From Nemertoderma westbladi (Eukaryota > Xenacoelomorpha > Nemertodermatida > Nemertodermatidae), in contig JAUCBJ010008916.1 in assembly GCA_032718475.1 (NCBI GenBank), positions 1 through 64,000 of the forward strand: 64,000 bases of DNA, in the 5' to 3' direction. Below the pieces are notes generated by a model. That model saw only the letters and a program-made list of their open reading frames with translations. It did not search any database and was not told the DNA's origin. The first letter of the stretch is position 1. Every line of letters begins with the position of its first letter. Positions 1 to 12,300 of this stretch are shown here, one piece after another. The position numbers and the translations under genes were made by a program.

Positions 1-424
1 TACGAACGACTTAGTAAGTCGTGATGTCGTGCGAACGACTTAGTAAGTCGTGATGTCGTACGAACGACTTAGTAAGTCGTGATGTCGTGCGAACGACTTA
101 GTAAGTCGTGATGTCGTACGAACGACTTAGTAAGTCGTGCGAACCACTTAGTAAGTCGTGATGTCGTACGAACGACTTAGTAAGTCGTGATGTCGTACGA
201 ACGACTTAGTAAGTCGTGATGTCGTACGAACGACTTAGTAAGTCGTGATGTCGTACGAACGACTTAGTAAGTCGTGCGAACCACTTAGTAAGTCGTGATG
301 TCGTACGAACGACTTAGTAAGTCGTGATGTCGTACGAACGACTTAGTAAGTCGTGATGTCGTACGAACGACTTAGTAAGTCGTGATGTCGTGCGAACGAC
401 TAACTAAGTCGTACGAACGACTAT
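1..424. repeat. 29-bp tandem array, palindromic unit
   Basis: The unit is about 29 bp and carries the inverted repeat ACGACTT-AGT-AAGTCGT, followed by GATGTCG. Some units lack the GATGTCG part, giving 20-bp steps, and one position alternates between TACGAA and TGCGAA. The array begins at or before the left edge of the window and decays at about 400-424 into TGTCTG-rich sequence. There is no coding potential. Confidence 0.95.
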
Positions 425-610
425 CTATGTCAATGTCTGTCTGTTAAGTGTGTCTGTTTGTCTGTCAGTCTGGCGCAACGTTTGGGCACCAATATCTTGG
501 CAACGGCTCGGTATCTTAGCAACGGCTCGGTTAATTTTTTGAAATTTGATTTTTATGAAGAAGAGTAAAAGTTTAGTCGTAAATTTTTGCGTTCTGCAAT
601 TTCTTGTCCG

Positions 611-624
611 CCGCTAGGTGGCGC
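611..624 (+). promoter_or_regulatory. CTCF-like motif, plus orientation
   Basis: CCGCTAGGTGGCGC fits the published CTCF core consensus (CCASYAGRKGGCRS style), apart from permitted ambiguity. A second copy in the opposite orientation lies about 750 bp away. The same word also occurs inside repeats in many animal genomes, so binding is an inference. Confidence 0.35.
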
Positions 625-1365
625 TAAATATAAAATTTTCAAGGATTAATAAATTTTGAAAGACCTTTTTATTAAAAGTTTTAATGATAAATTATACATT
701 TTTATACATAAATAATACACGAAGTTGCGCCTTCGCGCAGCACATCACATAAACTTATGTTAAAGTATAGAATATTTATTACGCCCAATTGGGGAATAAA
801 TACATATTTTTAAAGAAGGCACCTCAATTAGTAAAATTATAATATTCGTTGTGTGTGTGTGTGTGTGTGTATGTGTGTATAGTTATGTATAAAGCTGTCT
901 AACAAGCCTGATAAGTTGGGGGCCGGACTTTGCCCAAGACATTAAGGGGGGTGGTACACCATTTTGGTCCAAAATATGTCGAAATTTCTTTTATGGTCTA
1001 ATATAATGCACCATTAAATGGTGTTTCCAAATCTGAAAACCGCTATTTAATAGCTCTTTTAGTTTTCAAGTTATGTAAATTTCCATTTAGGGAATCCTAT
1101 TGAAATTACTATTACTATGTATAATGAAAGGTTAATACGATATACGAATAGGATAATACGGTATAATGAAAGGTGAAAGATTTTTCATGAAATTGTCAAC
1201 TTCAAAACCCTACTACTTCTACAATTTTTGAGTAATTAGTCTGAAACATACTGTGGGTGTCTAGATAGCCACCCTGCATAAAAGTATCAGTCAACTTTTC
1301 GAAATTTTTTGTTAATAAAATTTAATACTATTTATAAAAAACCTAAAAATTTGCATAAATTTGCA

Positions 1366-1379
1366 GCGCCACCTAGCGG
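1366..1379 (-). promoter_or_regulatory. CTCF-like motif, minus orientation
   Basis: GCGCCACCTAGCGG is the exact reverse complement of the 14-bp core at 611-624, so the two sites converge. The flanking A/T runs are also loosely inverted, so the pair may instead be the ends of an old repeat element. Confidence 0.35.
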
Positions 1380-2640
1380 TGCGGAATTATTTTAACAAAA
1401 TTTCGTCTGATAGATTTGTTGACCATCTTTGATCTATCATATAAAAAAACTTTCATGTGATTATATTCAAAACTGAAAAAGCCTTAGGGTTTTAAGCGCA
1501 ACCAAGTTTTATTTGTTGTTAACTAGTATTAACTAATATTAAATAGCGAAAAAAAAAATTTTCTGACCTGTCATGTAGAATAGTAACTTAGGCACCTATA
1601 TGCCAAATGTTAGCCAAAACCAAACAATTTTGAAACGCTGAGAGTGATAAATCGAAGAGTTGTCCGAAAATGGCAACAAAGAGTAACACCGAATGGGGCC
1701 CCTGTGTTTCCAATAATGGAGGGACAGCCGTCGGAAGCCAATGAAAGGGACCCCTGGGTGGCCAAAGAGGGCCTCATCTTTAGTATACAAAAAGCTAAGT
1801 ATATTAGCTTAACATATTTTCGAAGTGATAACAATCAATACATTTTACAAAAATAATAATACAATTTTTCCCGTTGATATGGTAATTACAGCTGTAAATA
1901 GACCACAGTACGCCAGCCCTGTGATACAGCCAATACAGTCAATACCGCAAATCGGCCCTGTTGAGACAGACTCACCTTCACATACGTTAATTTCCATCCC
2001 CATTAATTGTCTACCTTTTGCAAAGGCTCTGCCCTCTGCCAGGGACTACACCCAACTGAGCAAAAATAATGAAATCATCTTATCGAGGGTGAAAAAAGTG
2101 GTCCTATACGCACACCTGAGTGCACGTTTATTTTGGTGCATTAGGTAGGCGTACTCCATAGGGTGGGTCCAGGATACCCAATACATGTACAACAATAGGT
2201 GCAATTATTCTTGATATCTATTCAGCCAATTTATCTGTGGTAGATAATCCCAGTATTCAGCTGCTGCCTCAATGATTAATAACAATAATTAGGTAATTAA
2301 TATGACCATTTACAACAATACATTATACGATATATGGGCCAAGGTAATATCTGAGAAATTGATAAAAGATTGCCAAGTTCATTGTGTGAAGTAATCAGAT
2401 CAAAGAAAACATTATATGTTTGTGTGAAATATTTAGCTTTTTGGCTAAGGATTGTAGTGTTAGAGCCCTGCAACACATACCGACAGAGGGCTCATCAAAG
2501 TTATTGCATAAGCCCCACTCAATTATTGTAATTATAATAAAATATACATTTATTTGGAAAAAAGATATCAATCAAATATATATCGGAACCAATATCTTCT
2601 AATTTACTCCAATTCTACTATTAATATTGTTAATTTCGCA

Positions 2641-3080
2641 ATCCAACATCCACCAAGCGTCCCCAAAACACCCCATCCCTTCTCCCCACCCCCAATCCAA
2701 CATCCACCAAGCGTCCCCAAAACACCCCATCCCTTCTCCCCACCCCCAATCCAACATCCACCAAGCGTCCCCAAAACACCCCATCCCTTCTCCCCACCCC
2801 CAATCCAACATCCACCAAGCGTCCCCAAAACACCCCATCCCTTCTCCCCACCCCCAATCCAACATCCACCAAGCGTCCCCAAAACACCCCATCCCTTCTC
2901 CCCACCCCCAATCCAACATCCACCAAGCCTTCCAATAACACCCCATCCCTTCTCTCCACCCCCAATCCAACATCCACCAAGCGTCCCCAAAACACCCCAT
3001 CCCTTCTCCCCACCCCCAATCCAACATCCACCAAGCGTTCCCATAACACCCCAACCCCATCCCTTCTCCCCACCCCCCAG
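2641..3080. repeat. 54-bp C-rich minisatellite, about 8 copies
   Basis: The unit begins ATCCAACATCCACCAAGCGT and ends in a C-rich CCCCACCCCC stretch. The period is exactly 54 (for example 2641 to 2695). One unit has a CCTTCCAATA variant and the last carries a small insertion. Because 54 is divisible by three, several frames stay open on both strands, including one with a Pro-rich 18-residue repeat. I treat that as a by-product of the repeat. Confidence 0.95.
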
Positions 3081-3960
3081 GTAAAGCCAAGCCAATGTTC
3101 TGTGGAGTGAGATTGATAAATCGATACTATTAACTCAGAACGGTAGCAGCCCATTCGCGGCTGCAATGGAAGTTTAACATAATGTATGCAGCGCTATGCG
3201 TTAACGGATAATAACCAACTTTAATGGGTGGATTGCCGCTGCTTGTGGGCATGAAATACACACGAGGTTTGTTCACTAGGTGCGCCAAGATAGAAACACA
3301 TCCTTGGTCCCTAGGCTGGGGACATTACCGGCATAATAAAGGTTCTATAATATAGAGCCAACTGCTTTATCATTCAGGAGGATCCCTTGGAGAAATTAGC
3401 CACTATACGCTGCATCCAACTTTACTCACTCAAAGCAGCGGATGCCAAGAAATGAAAGAGCTGAAGACGGAATTCTGATGGTCCATTGCAGCATTTATTA
3501 CTATGGTTGTGGCAACCCGGGTTCAATGCGTTCAACCTAGATTTTCCTCCCAGAAAATCTGGGGTAATTTATACTAAAAATAGTCTCGATGCGAATTCGG
3601 GTTTGTCTAGGTCCGTAGACAAACAACTTGCATTGCGCACACACATTACTGCTATCCACATTTAGATAAGCCTTCCTACCATTCCTACATCTAAAGAGTG
3701 AAAATAGTCAAAATAGACAAAATAGTTGTATCGCTGTCGATATGAAAACTCGATTGTGGGCCGCGCATGACAAAAGCCTTCGATCTTTAAGTCCTTTTCT
3801 GGTAATCATTATATGTCATTGCCATTGACAAACTATTCTCTTAACATAAACCATGAATTTTTATATATCACCTCGAAATATAGCTTTCTTCACATCTACA
3901 CAATAATTTTAAGATTAGTTCATATTAATTGGTAATACCAATTCATCAAATCGGACCTAT
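3081..3960. other. non-coding stretch
   Basis: No gene, RNA or mobile-element signature could be supported here. A short GGGTTCAATGCG word at about 3519-3530 faintly recalls a pol III B box but has no tRNA-like context. Confidence 0.5.
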
Positions 3961-4756
3961 ATTCTACTCGGTAAAATTAAATATTCTACTCGGTAAAATT
4001 AAATATTCTACTCGGTAAAATTAAATATTCTACTCGGTAAAATTAAATATTCTACTCGGTAAAATTAAATATTCTACTCGGTAAAATTAAATATTCTACT
4101 CGGTAAAATTAAATATTCTACTCGGTAAAATTAAATATTCTACTCGGTAAAATTAAATATTCTACTCGGTAAAATTAAATATTCTACTCGGTAAAATTAA
4201 ATATTCTACTCGGTAAAATTAAATATTCTACTCGGTAAAATTAAATATTCTACTCGGTAAAATTAAATATTCTACTCGGTAAAATTAAATATTCTACTCG
4301 GTAAAATTAAATATTCTACTCGGTAAAATTAAATATTCTACTCGGTAAAATTAAATATTCTACTCGGTAAAATTAAATATTCTACTCGGTAAAATTAAAT
4401 ATTCTACTCGGTAAAATTAAATATTCTACTCGGTAAAATTAAATATTCTACTCGGTAAAATTAAATATTCTACTCGGTAAAATTAAATATTCTACTCGGT
4501 AAAATTAAATATTCTACTCGGTAAAATTAAATATTCTACTCGGTAAAATTAAATATTCTACTCGGTAAAATTAAATATTCTACTCGGTAAAATTAAATAT
4601 TCTACTCGGTAAAATTAAATATTCTACTCGGTAAAATTAAATATTCTACTCGGTAAAATTAAATATTCTACTCGGTAAAATTAAATATTCTACTCGGTAA
4701 AATTAAATATTCTACTCGGTAAAATTAAATATTCTACTCGGTAAAATTAAATATTC
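3961..4756. repeat. 22-bp tandem array, 36 essentially identical copies
   Basis: The unit starts ATTCTACTCGGTAAAATTAA and repeats every 22 bp from 3961 to 4752, with a 4-bp partial copy after it. By eye I find no substitution or indel among the 36 copies, which points to very recent expansion or strong homogenisation. There are no unique spacers, so this is not a CRISPR-like structure. Confidence 0.97.
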
Positions 4757-4786
4757 AGCGGATTAAAAATGAATGCGAAACAAATA

Positions 4787-5829
4787 CAACTGTAAGTAGT
4801 AACTATAGTAACTGTATGTAGTATACTACTACTGTAAGTAGTAACTATAGTAACTGTATGTAGTATACTACAACTGTAAGTACTAACTATAGTAACTGTA
4901 CGTAGTATACTACTACTGTAAGTAGTAACTATAGTAACTGTAGGTAGTATACTACAACTGTAAGTAGTAACTATAGTAACTGTATGTAGTATACTACAAC
5001 TGTAAGTAGTAACTATAGTAACTGTACGTAGTATACTACAACTGTAAGTAGTAACTATAGTAACTGTATGTAGTATACTACAACTGTAAGTAGTAACTAT
5101 AGTAACTGTACGTAGTATACTACAACTGTAAGTAGTAACTATAGTAACTGTACGTAGTATACTACAACTGTAAGTAGTAACTATAGTAACTGTATGTAGT
5201 ATACTACAACTGTAAGTAGTAACTATAGTAACTGTATGTAGTATACTACAACTGTAAGTAGTAACTATAGTAACTGTACGTAGTATACTACAACTGTAAG
5301 TAGTAACTGTAGTAACTGTATGTAGTATACTACAACTGTAAGTACTAACTATAGTAACTGTACGTATATACTACAACTGTAAGTAGTAACTATAGTAACT
5401 GTATGTAGTATACTACAACTGTAAGTAGTAATTTTAGTAACTGTACGTAGTATACTACAACTGTAAGTAGTAACTATAGTAACTGTATGTAGTATACTAC
5501 AACTGTAAGTAGTAACTATAGTAACTGTACGTAGTATACTACAACTGTAAGTAGTGACTATAGTAACTGTATGTAGTATACTACAACTGCAAGTAGTAAC
5601 TATAGTAACTGTACGTAGTATACTACAACTGTAAGTAGTAACTATAGTAACTGTATGTAGTATACTACAACTGTAAGTAGTAACTATAGTAACTGTACGT
5701 AGTATACTACAACTGTAAGTAGTAACTATAGTAACTGTATGTAGTATACTACAACTGTAAGTAGTAACTATAGTAACTGTACGTAGTATACTACAACTGT
5801 AAGTAGTAACTATAGTAACTGTATGTACT
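4787..5829. repeat. 42-bp tandem array, left block, about 25 copies
   Basis: The unit contains GTAAGTAGTAACTATAGTAA and GTAGTATACT, with a period of 42 (for example 4801 to 4843). Units carry GTATG or GTACG at one site. In the second half these alternate almost strictly, giving an 84-bp higher-order repeat. The array is interrupted by the LINE fragment at 5830-7768 and resumes at 7769. Confidence 0.95.
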
Positions 5830-7768
5830 AGGATACTACTACTAGGATCGGCATGCTGCATTGCAGCTGCATTTTTAAGAATGCTGTGCCGGCTTGTCAA
5901 CAAAATTACACCGCCACAACTCCCTATCACCCATGACATTTGCTAGATCATCCGCATCTTCAAGGCCAGTGTCATTTAAGATGCGTCTCAAGAAAGTCAT
6001 GGGCTGTCCACCGTGGTTATTCACTCCATGAGGCTGCCAAAGTACAAGATTATGCACTGGCTGGTCCTCACGGCGAAAGCAATGTCCTGCAAAGCGGAGG
6101 CGATTTTGTTCTAGTGTCAAGCTTGGGGGAACCAATGAGACACCTCCAATGTTATATAGTGTCTGGTTGGAAATGTGTGCTGTGCATTGTACTTGACACA
6201 ATGAACCCGGCGTAGCATTCTTGTGAATGTGCCATCCAGAGATTTGGTGTCCTCAGCAGTTAGAGCCCAGCATGGACTCCCGTAGAGGAGTACTGGAACG
6301 ACTGCTGCTCTAAATAATCGGACCTTAAGTTTCCGATTAATTCTCGGTGACTTCCAAATCCTGGAAAGCCTATTCAAGGCTGCCCATGCCTTTCCCTTAC
6401 GTATTCGAAGGTCCTCACCTGACTTCCGGATCCATGATCCCAGGTAACAGAAGTCGTCCACATGCTCAAGCATACCATCCTTTGAGCTTATGCTCATCCG
6501 ATCAGAGACTTGCTGAGGACTTTCAAAGTTAACTGTCAAAATTTTGGTCTTTCTGGAGTTAATAAAAAGACCAACACTAGAAGCAGCATGTTCTAATGAG
6601 CTGAGGAGCCGTTGGGCTCCCTCTAATGATTCTGAGAGTACTCCTAAGTCATCAGCAAAGTCTAGATCAGTTAGGTACTTGGCAGGATTTCGTCGACTTC
6701 TGGAGCCAGTAGGTGGAGTTATCATCACCCCATCATCATTATGATGATCTAAGGACATGCGTAGAACATAGTCAACCACAATAATGAACAAGAATGGTGC
6801 AAGTGTGTCTCCTTGGAGGACGCCCCATAACACTTCAAATGGTTCTGTGTCACCGTCAACAGTAGACACAAATGTTGTCGAACCAACGTATACTGATCTG
6901 ATTGCTGCAATAATTTCATCAGGAATCCCATATAATGAAAGTATGCTGAACATACGTGAGCGAGAGACTGAATCAAAGGCCTTGAATAAGTCAACAAAGA
7001 TAACAGCCAGATGCCTGTCTTTCTTTTTTGAGAATTCTTCAATTATCTTTCTAAGTGCCAAAATGGGCTCCATGGTCCCACGACCTTTACGGAACCCATT
7101 CTGATTTCCACGGAGCAGTCTCTCAATGGGATCCCTGATGCGATTTAATAGAATCCTATTGTATAGCTTTGCAGCAATCGAGATCAATGAGATTCCCCGA
7201 AAAGAACCATAGAGTGTTAGATTGCCCTTCTTGGGAACTGACACCAACTTATTTGTTTTCATTTCTTGTGGGACTCTTGTTGTTCGGTACATGTCTACTA
7301 TGATGGGATAGATGAGCTTTAAACACTTTTAAAAGACTTTTAAAACACTTTTAACATTTTAAAGACCTCAGGGGGAACACCATCTACTCCACTGGCACGA
7401 TTGGTCTTAATGCTCTTTGCAGCAGCCTTCACTTCTGCAAAGGAGATATCGCCAATGGGAATATCTGGGAGTACAGACTCAGACACTTTTACTTCTATAA
7501 AGTTATCAGGCAATACCCTGTCATTATTGAGGAGCTTTTCAAAGTGGGCTTTCCAACCATTGAGGCGATCGGCTGGTGATTCCGCCTTAACCTTGGTGGT
7601 TGGTTGGCTTTTCCGCCCAGTAAGCAAATTTATCGATTTCCATGCCTGGGATGATTGCCTGCTGTCGTCAGCATCATTGATGGCATCAACCTGTTGGTTT
7701 ATTAGCTCCTGTAGATTAACAGAGTACTGCCTGTTCAGGGACCTAGATGCAGCCTTAACTGCATTCTA
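5830..7768 (-). pseudogene. 5'-truncated RTE-like LINE, reverse transcriptase fragment
   Basis: Read on the minus strand, this is the RT half of a non-LTR retrotransposon. In order it shows FRGISL, GFRKGRGT, the catalytic VDLFKAFDSV, GVLQGDTLAPFLF and DFADDLGVL, then the C-terminal RLRFAGHC region. The reading frame already enters at 7768 without a start, so the endonuclease half is missing. Two frame breaks are visible. One is at about 7293-7345, where a TTTTAAAA-type slippage duplication adds sequence. The other is near 6200. The protein stops at 5875-5877, and only about 45 bp of 3' sequence with a TAG-rich tail follows. A very short 3' UTR with a simple tail is typical of RTE elements, but the clade call is tentative. 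The fragment sits inside the 42-bp array, which continues on both sides. Confidence 0.85.
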
Positions 7769-7935
7769 AGTAGTAACTATAGTAACTGTATGTAGTATAC
7801 TACAACTGTAAGTAGTAACTATAGTAACTGTACGTAGTATACTACAACTGTAAGTAGTAACTATAGTAACTGTATGTAGTATACTACAACTGTAAGTAGT
7901 AACTATAGTAACTGTACGTAGTATACTACTACTGT
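7769..7935. repeat. 42-bp tandem array, right block, about 4 copies
   Basis: This has the same unit and GTATG/GTACG alternation as 4787-5829. It starts directly after the truncated 5' end of the LINE fragment, so the two blocks are best read as one array split by the LINE. Confidence 0.95.
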
Positions 7936-8682
7936 ACGATATGGTTGATCGAGTTTTCAGTGAGGGAATCTATGCAGATTTGCTGGTGTTGCACATTTCC
8001 TACAGGCTCTACCTGCCCATTCCATTGCTCAATTAGATGTCCTGTCTCATCCCATCACCTCACCTGGGTTCGCAACCACAGATCAAGCAGTCATTGAAAG
8101 CATGATGGCATTGTGCAATGTGTCTACCGTTACCGTATGTATCAATCTCAAAACATTAACTAATATTGATTACTTATTGATAAAATTCCTATCACTACAA
8201 ATTAAAGAAATATTTCACATTTGACTGACTGGTGTCTGCAATAATTAAAGCTAAAGGACGAGGACATAGGTGTCCTATAATGGAGGAATAAAGGAAATGA
8301 TTATTCTAAAAGAAAAGAGAGTGAAAGAAAGCGATAAAACTGCAATGAGCGTCAATTTTGGAGTAAAAGAGCCGCCAATCCCGCCTTATAGGTAACAGCC
8401 ATCAGTGAGAAGTCCACTTATTGCATCCCGTGTTTCGTTTTCCACGTTCATTGTCTAATATTACGAGAACGTATGCAGGAATACGCTTTCAATATAATGT
8501 TAATTGTTAAAGTTCGCCACAGATTGGTCTATAGTGGTGACATTCATGCGTGTCCAATCAGGAGGCCCTGGTTTTACAGTTAACACTTACACTTAACTAA
8601 CTGTGCTTTAAATTCCACAACATACCCCAACCCAGGCTTTTGTTCGGGGCTGGTCCATAAATTAGAACCAACTTAACTTGGG
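7936..8682. other. non-coding stretch
   Basis: No gene or repeat family is recognised. The sequence is unique-looking and has many stops in all frames. Confidence 0.5.
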
Positions 8683-8930
8683 AAACAGAGTGAAAAGTTT
8701 TATTGTGGAAGATCACCCATGGTGGTGAACAGACATTCCTTTAGGAAACAAGTGGAAGGGTTTACTGTGGAAGATCACCCATGGTTGTGAACAGGCATTC
8801 CTTTAGGAAACAGAGTGGAAGGGTTTACTGTGGAAGATCACCCATGGTGGTGAACAGGCATTCCTTTAGGAAACAGAGTGGAAGGGTTTACTGTGGAAGA
8901 TCACCCATGGTGGTGAACTGGCATTCCCCG
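8683..8930. repeat. 63-bp minisatellite, 4 copies
   Basis: Four imperfect copies contain TGTGGAAGATCACCCATGG, starting at 8704, 8766, 8829 and 8892. The period is 62-63 bp. The sequence is unrelated to the 63-bp array that begins at 9379. Confidence 0.9.
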
Positions 8931-9378
8931 GCTTAATGAGCCTAAACGATTATCTTATGCCATTGTTAAAGTTATATAATTATTTCAATTATTTCCTTGA
9001 TGGTCATGGGACAGCAATGGCCGGAAAACATTAAGATTTAAGAAAACAAATACCAGAGAGTCCATTTTAATAGGATTCCTATTGGAAATGAGTCGGCCAC
9101 ATGTGGTTAATCCAAATTGAATCGTCACAGCAATGGAAGGTTGCTAGGAGGCACATTATCTAGGGCAGTAAGTGGTCCTAGAAACAATGATTAAGAGGGC
9201 AAACTTTAAATCAGTAGGCAATTTGAGTGCCATAATTCTATAAAATATTGAATATACGCACTGGAAAGATAACAGCAAGAATGATTCCAATAAATAATTA
9301 ATAATGTAATCACGCACACTGAGTGCCACACCCAATTAGATTTATGATAGGAAATCATTTCGTTATGTGAGATGTACA
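8931..9378. other. non-coding stretch between arrays
   Basis: AT-rich sequence with no recognisable gene. The large array begins immediately downstream. Confidence 0.5.
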
Positions 9379-12300
9379 ATGAAGAAAGCGAGCTTAGCAT
9401 ATGAGTACCACTGTGTTACTGTTTCAACCATTGTCTGTCTAATGAAGAAAGCGAGCTTAGCATATGAGTACCACTGTGTTACTGTTTCAACCATTGTCTG
9501 TCTAATGAAGAAAGCGAGCTTAGCATACGAGTACCACTGTGTTACTGTTTCAACCATTGTATATCTAATGAAGAAAGCGAGCTTAGCATACGGGTACCAC
9601 TGTGTTACTGTTTCAACCATTGTCTGTCTAATGAAGAAAGCGAGCTTAGCATACGAGTACCACTGTGTTACTCTTTCAACCATTGTCTGTCTAATGAAGA
9701 AAGCGAGCTTAGCATATGAGTACCACTGTGTTACTGTTTCAACCATTGTCTGTCTAATGAAGAAAGCGAGCTTAGCATATGAGTACCACTGTGTTACTGT
9801 TTCAACCATTGTCTGTCTAATGAAGAAAGCGAGCTTAGCATACGGGTACCACTGTGTTACTGTTTCAACCATTGTATGTATAATGAAGAAAGCGAGCTTA
9901 GCATACGAGTACCACTGTGTTACTGTTTCAACCATTGTATGTATAATGAAGAAAGCGAGCTTAGCATATGAGTACCACTGTGTTACTGTTTCAACCATTG
10001 TATGTATAATGAAGAAAGCGAGCTTAGCATATGAGTACCACTGTGTTACTGTTTCAACCATTGTATGTATAATGAAGAAAGCGAGCTTAGCATATGAGTA
10101 CCACTGTGTTACTGTTTCAACCATTGTATGTATAATGAAGAAAGCGAGCTTAGCATATGAGTACCACTGTGTTACTGTTTCAACCATTGTATGTATAATG
10201 AAGAAAGCGAGCTTAGCATATGAGTACCACTGTGTTACTGTTTCAACCATTGTCTGTCTAATGAAGAAAGCGAGCTTAGCATACGGGTACCACTGTGTTA
10301 CTGTTTCAACCATTGTCTGTCTAATGAAGAAAGCGAGCTTAGCATATGAGTACCACTGTGTTACTGTTTCAACCATTGTATGTATAATGAAGAAAGCGAG
10401 CTTAGCATACGAGTACCACTGTGTTACTGTTTCAACCATTGTATGTATAATGAAGAAAGCGAGCTTAGCATATGAGTACCACTGTGTTACTGTTTCAACC
10501 ATTGTCTGTCTAATGAAGAAAGCGAGCTTAGCATACGGGTACCACTGTGTTACTGTTTCAACCATTGTATGTATAATGAAGAAAGCGAGTTTAGCATACG
10601 AGTACCACTGTGTTACTGTTTCAACCATTGTATGTATAATGAAGAAAGCGAGCTTAGCATATGAGTACCACTGTGTTACTGTTTCAACCATTGTATGTCT
10701 AATGAAGAAAGCGAGCTTAGCATACGGGTACCACTGTGTTACTGTTTCAACCATTGTATGTATAATGAAGAAAGCGAGCTTAGCATACGGGTACCACTGT
10801 GTTACTGTTTCAACCATTGTATGTATAATGAAGAAAGCGAGCTTAGCATACGAGTACCACTGTGTTACTGTTTCAACCATTGTATGTATAATGAAGAAAG
10901 CGAGCTTAGCATATGAGTACCACTGTGTTACTGTTTCAACCATTGTATGTATAATGAAGAAAGCGAGCTTAGCATACGAGTACCACTGTGTTACTGTTTC
11001 AACCATTGTATGTATAATGAAGAAAGCGAGCTTAGCATATGAGTACCACTGTGTTACTGTTTCAACCATTGTATGTATAATGAAGAAAGCAAGCTTAGCA
11101 TATGAGTACCACTGTGTTACTGTTTCAACCATTGTCTGTCTAATGAAGAAAGCGAGCTTAGCATACGGGTACCACTGTGTTACTGTTTCAACCATTGTAT
11201 GTATAATGAAGAAAGCGAGCTTAGCATATGAGTACCACTGTGTTACTGTTTCAACCATTGTCTGTCTAATGAAGAAAGCGAGCTTAGCATACGGGTACCA
11301 CTGTGTTACTGTTTCAACCATTGTATGTATAATGAAGAAAGCGAGCTTAGCATACGGGTACCACTGTGTTACTGTTTCAACCATTGTATGTATAATGAAG
11401 AAAGCGAGCTTAGCATACGAGTACCACTGTGTTACTGTTTCAACCATTGTATGTATAATGAAGAAAGCGAGCTTAGCATATGAGTACCACTGTGTTACTG
11501 TTTCAACCATTGTATGTATAATGAAGAAAGCGAGCTTAGCATACGAGTACCACTGTGTTACTGTTTCAACCATTGTATGTATAATGAAGAAAGCGAGCTT
11601 AGCATATGAGTACCACTGTGTTACTGTTTCAACCATTGTCTGTCTAATGAAGAAAGCGAGCTTAGCATACGGGTACCACTGTGTTACTGTTTCAACCATT
11701 GTCTGTCTAATGAAGAAAGCGAGCTTAGCATACGGGTACCACTGTGTTACTGTTTCAACCATTGTATGTATAATGAAGAAAGCGAGCTTAGCATACGAGT
11801 ACCACTGTGTTACTGTTTCAACCATTGTATGTATAATGAAGAAAGCGAGCTTAGCATATGAGTACCACTGTGTTACTGTTTCAACCATTGTATGTATAAT
11901 GAAGAAAGCGAGCTTAGCATACGAGTACCACTGTGTTACTGTTTCAACCATTGTATGTATAATGAAGAAAGCGAGCTTAGCATATGAGTACCACTGTGTT
12001 ACTGTTTCAACCATTGTCTGTCTAATGAAGAAAGCGAGCTTAGCATACGGGTACCACTGTGTTACTGTTTCAACCATTGTCTGTGTAATGAAGAAAGCGA
12101 GCTTAGCATACGGGTACCACTGTGTTACTGTTTCAACCATTGTCTGTCTAATGAAGAAAGCGAGCTTAGCATATGAGTACCACTGTGTTACTGTTTCAAC
12201 CATTGTCTGTCTAATGAAGAAAGCGAGCTTAGCATATGAGTACCACTGTGTTACTGTTTCAACCATTGTATGTCTAATGAAGAAAGCGAGCTTAGCATAT

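Larger units (their letters stand above)
425..2640. other. non-coding stretch, no gene recognised
   Basis: I see no supported gene here. There is a short direct repeat (GCAACGGCTCGGT at about 496-530, twice), a TG microsatellite at 850-880, and AT-rich sequence. Short open frames at 1644-1856 and 1825-2148 have no recognisable domain and resemble chance frames. Two CTCF-like motifs are listed separately. Confidence 0.6.

Noticed and set aside
850-880. Z-DNA regulatory element
   Set aside because: A short TG microsatellite; no reason to assign function.
2554-3084. Pro-rich and Trp/Gly-rich open frames
   Set aside because: By-products of a 54-bp minisatellite; three or more frames are open over the same bases.
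3961-4756. CRISPR-like regular repeats
   Set aside because: Units are contiguous with no unique spacers, in a eukaryotic genome.
5349-5939. 196-codon reverse frame
   Set aside because: Encoded by the 42-bp array and the LINE 3' end; the repeat explains it.
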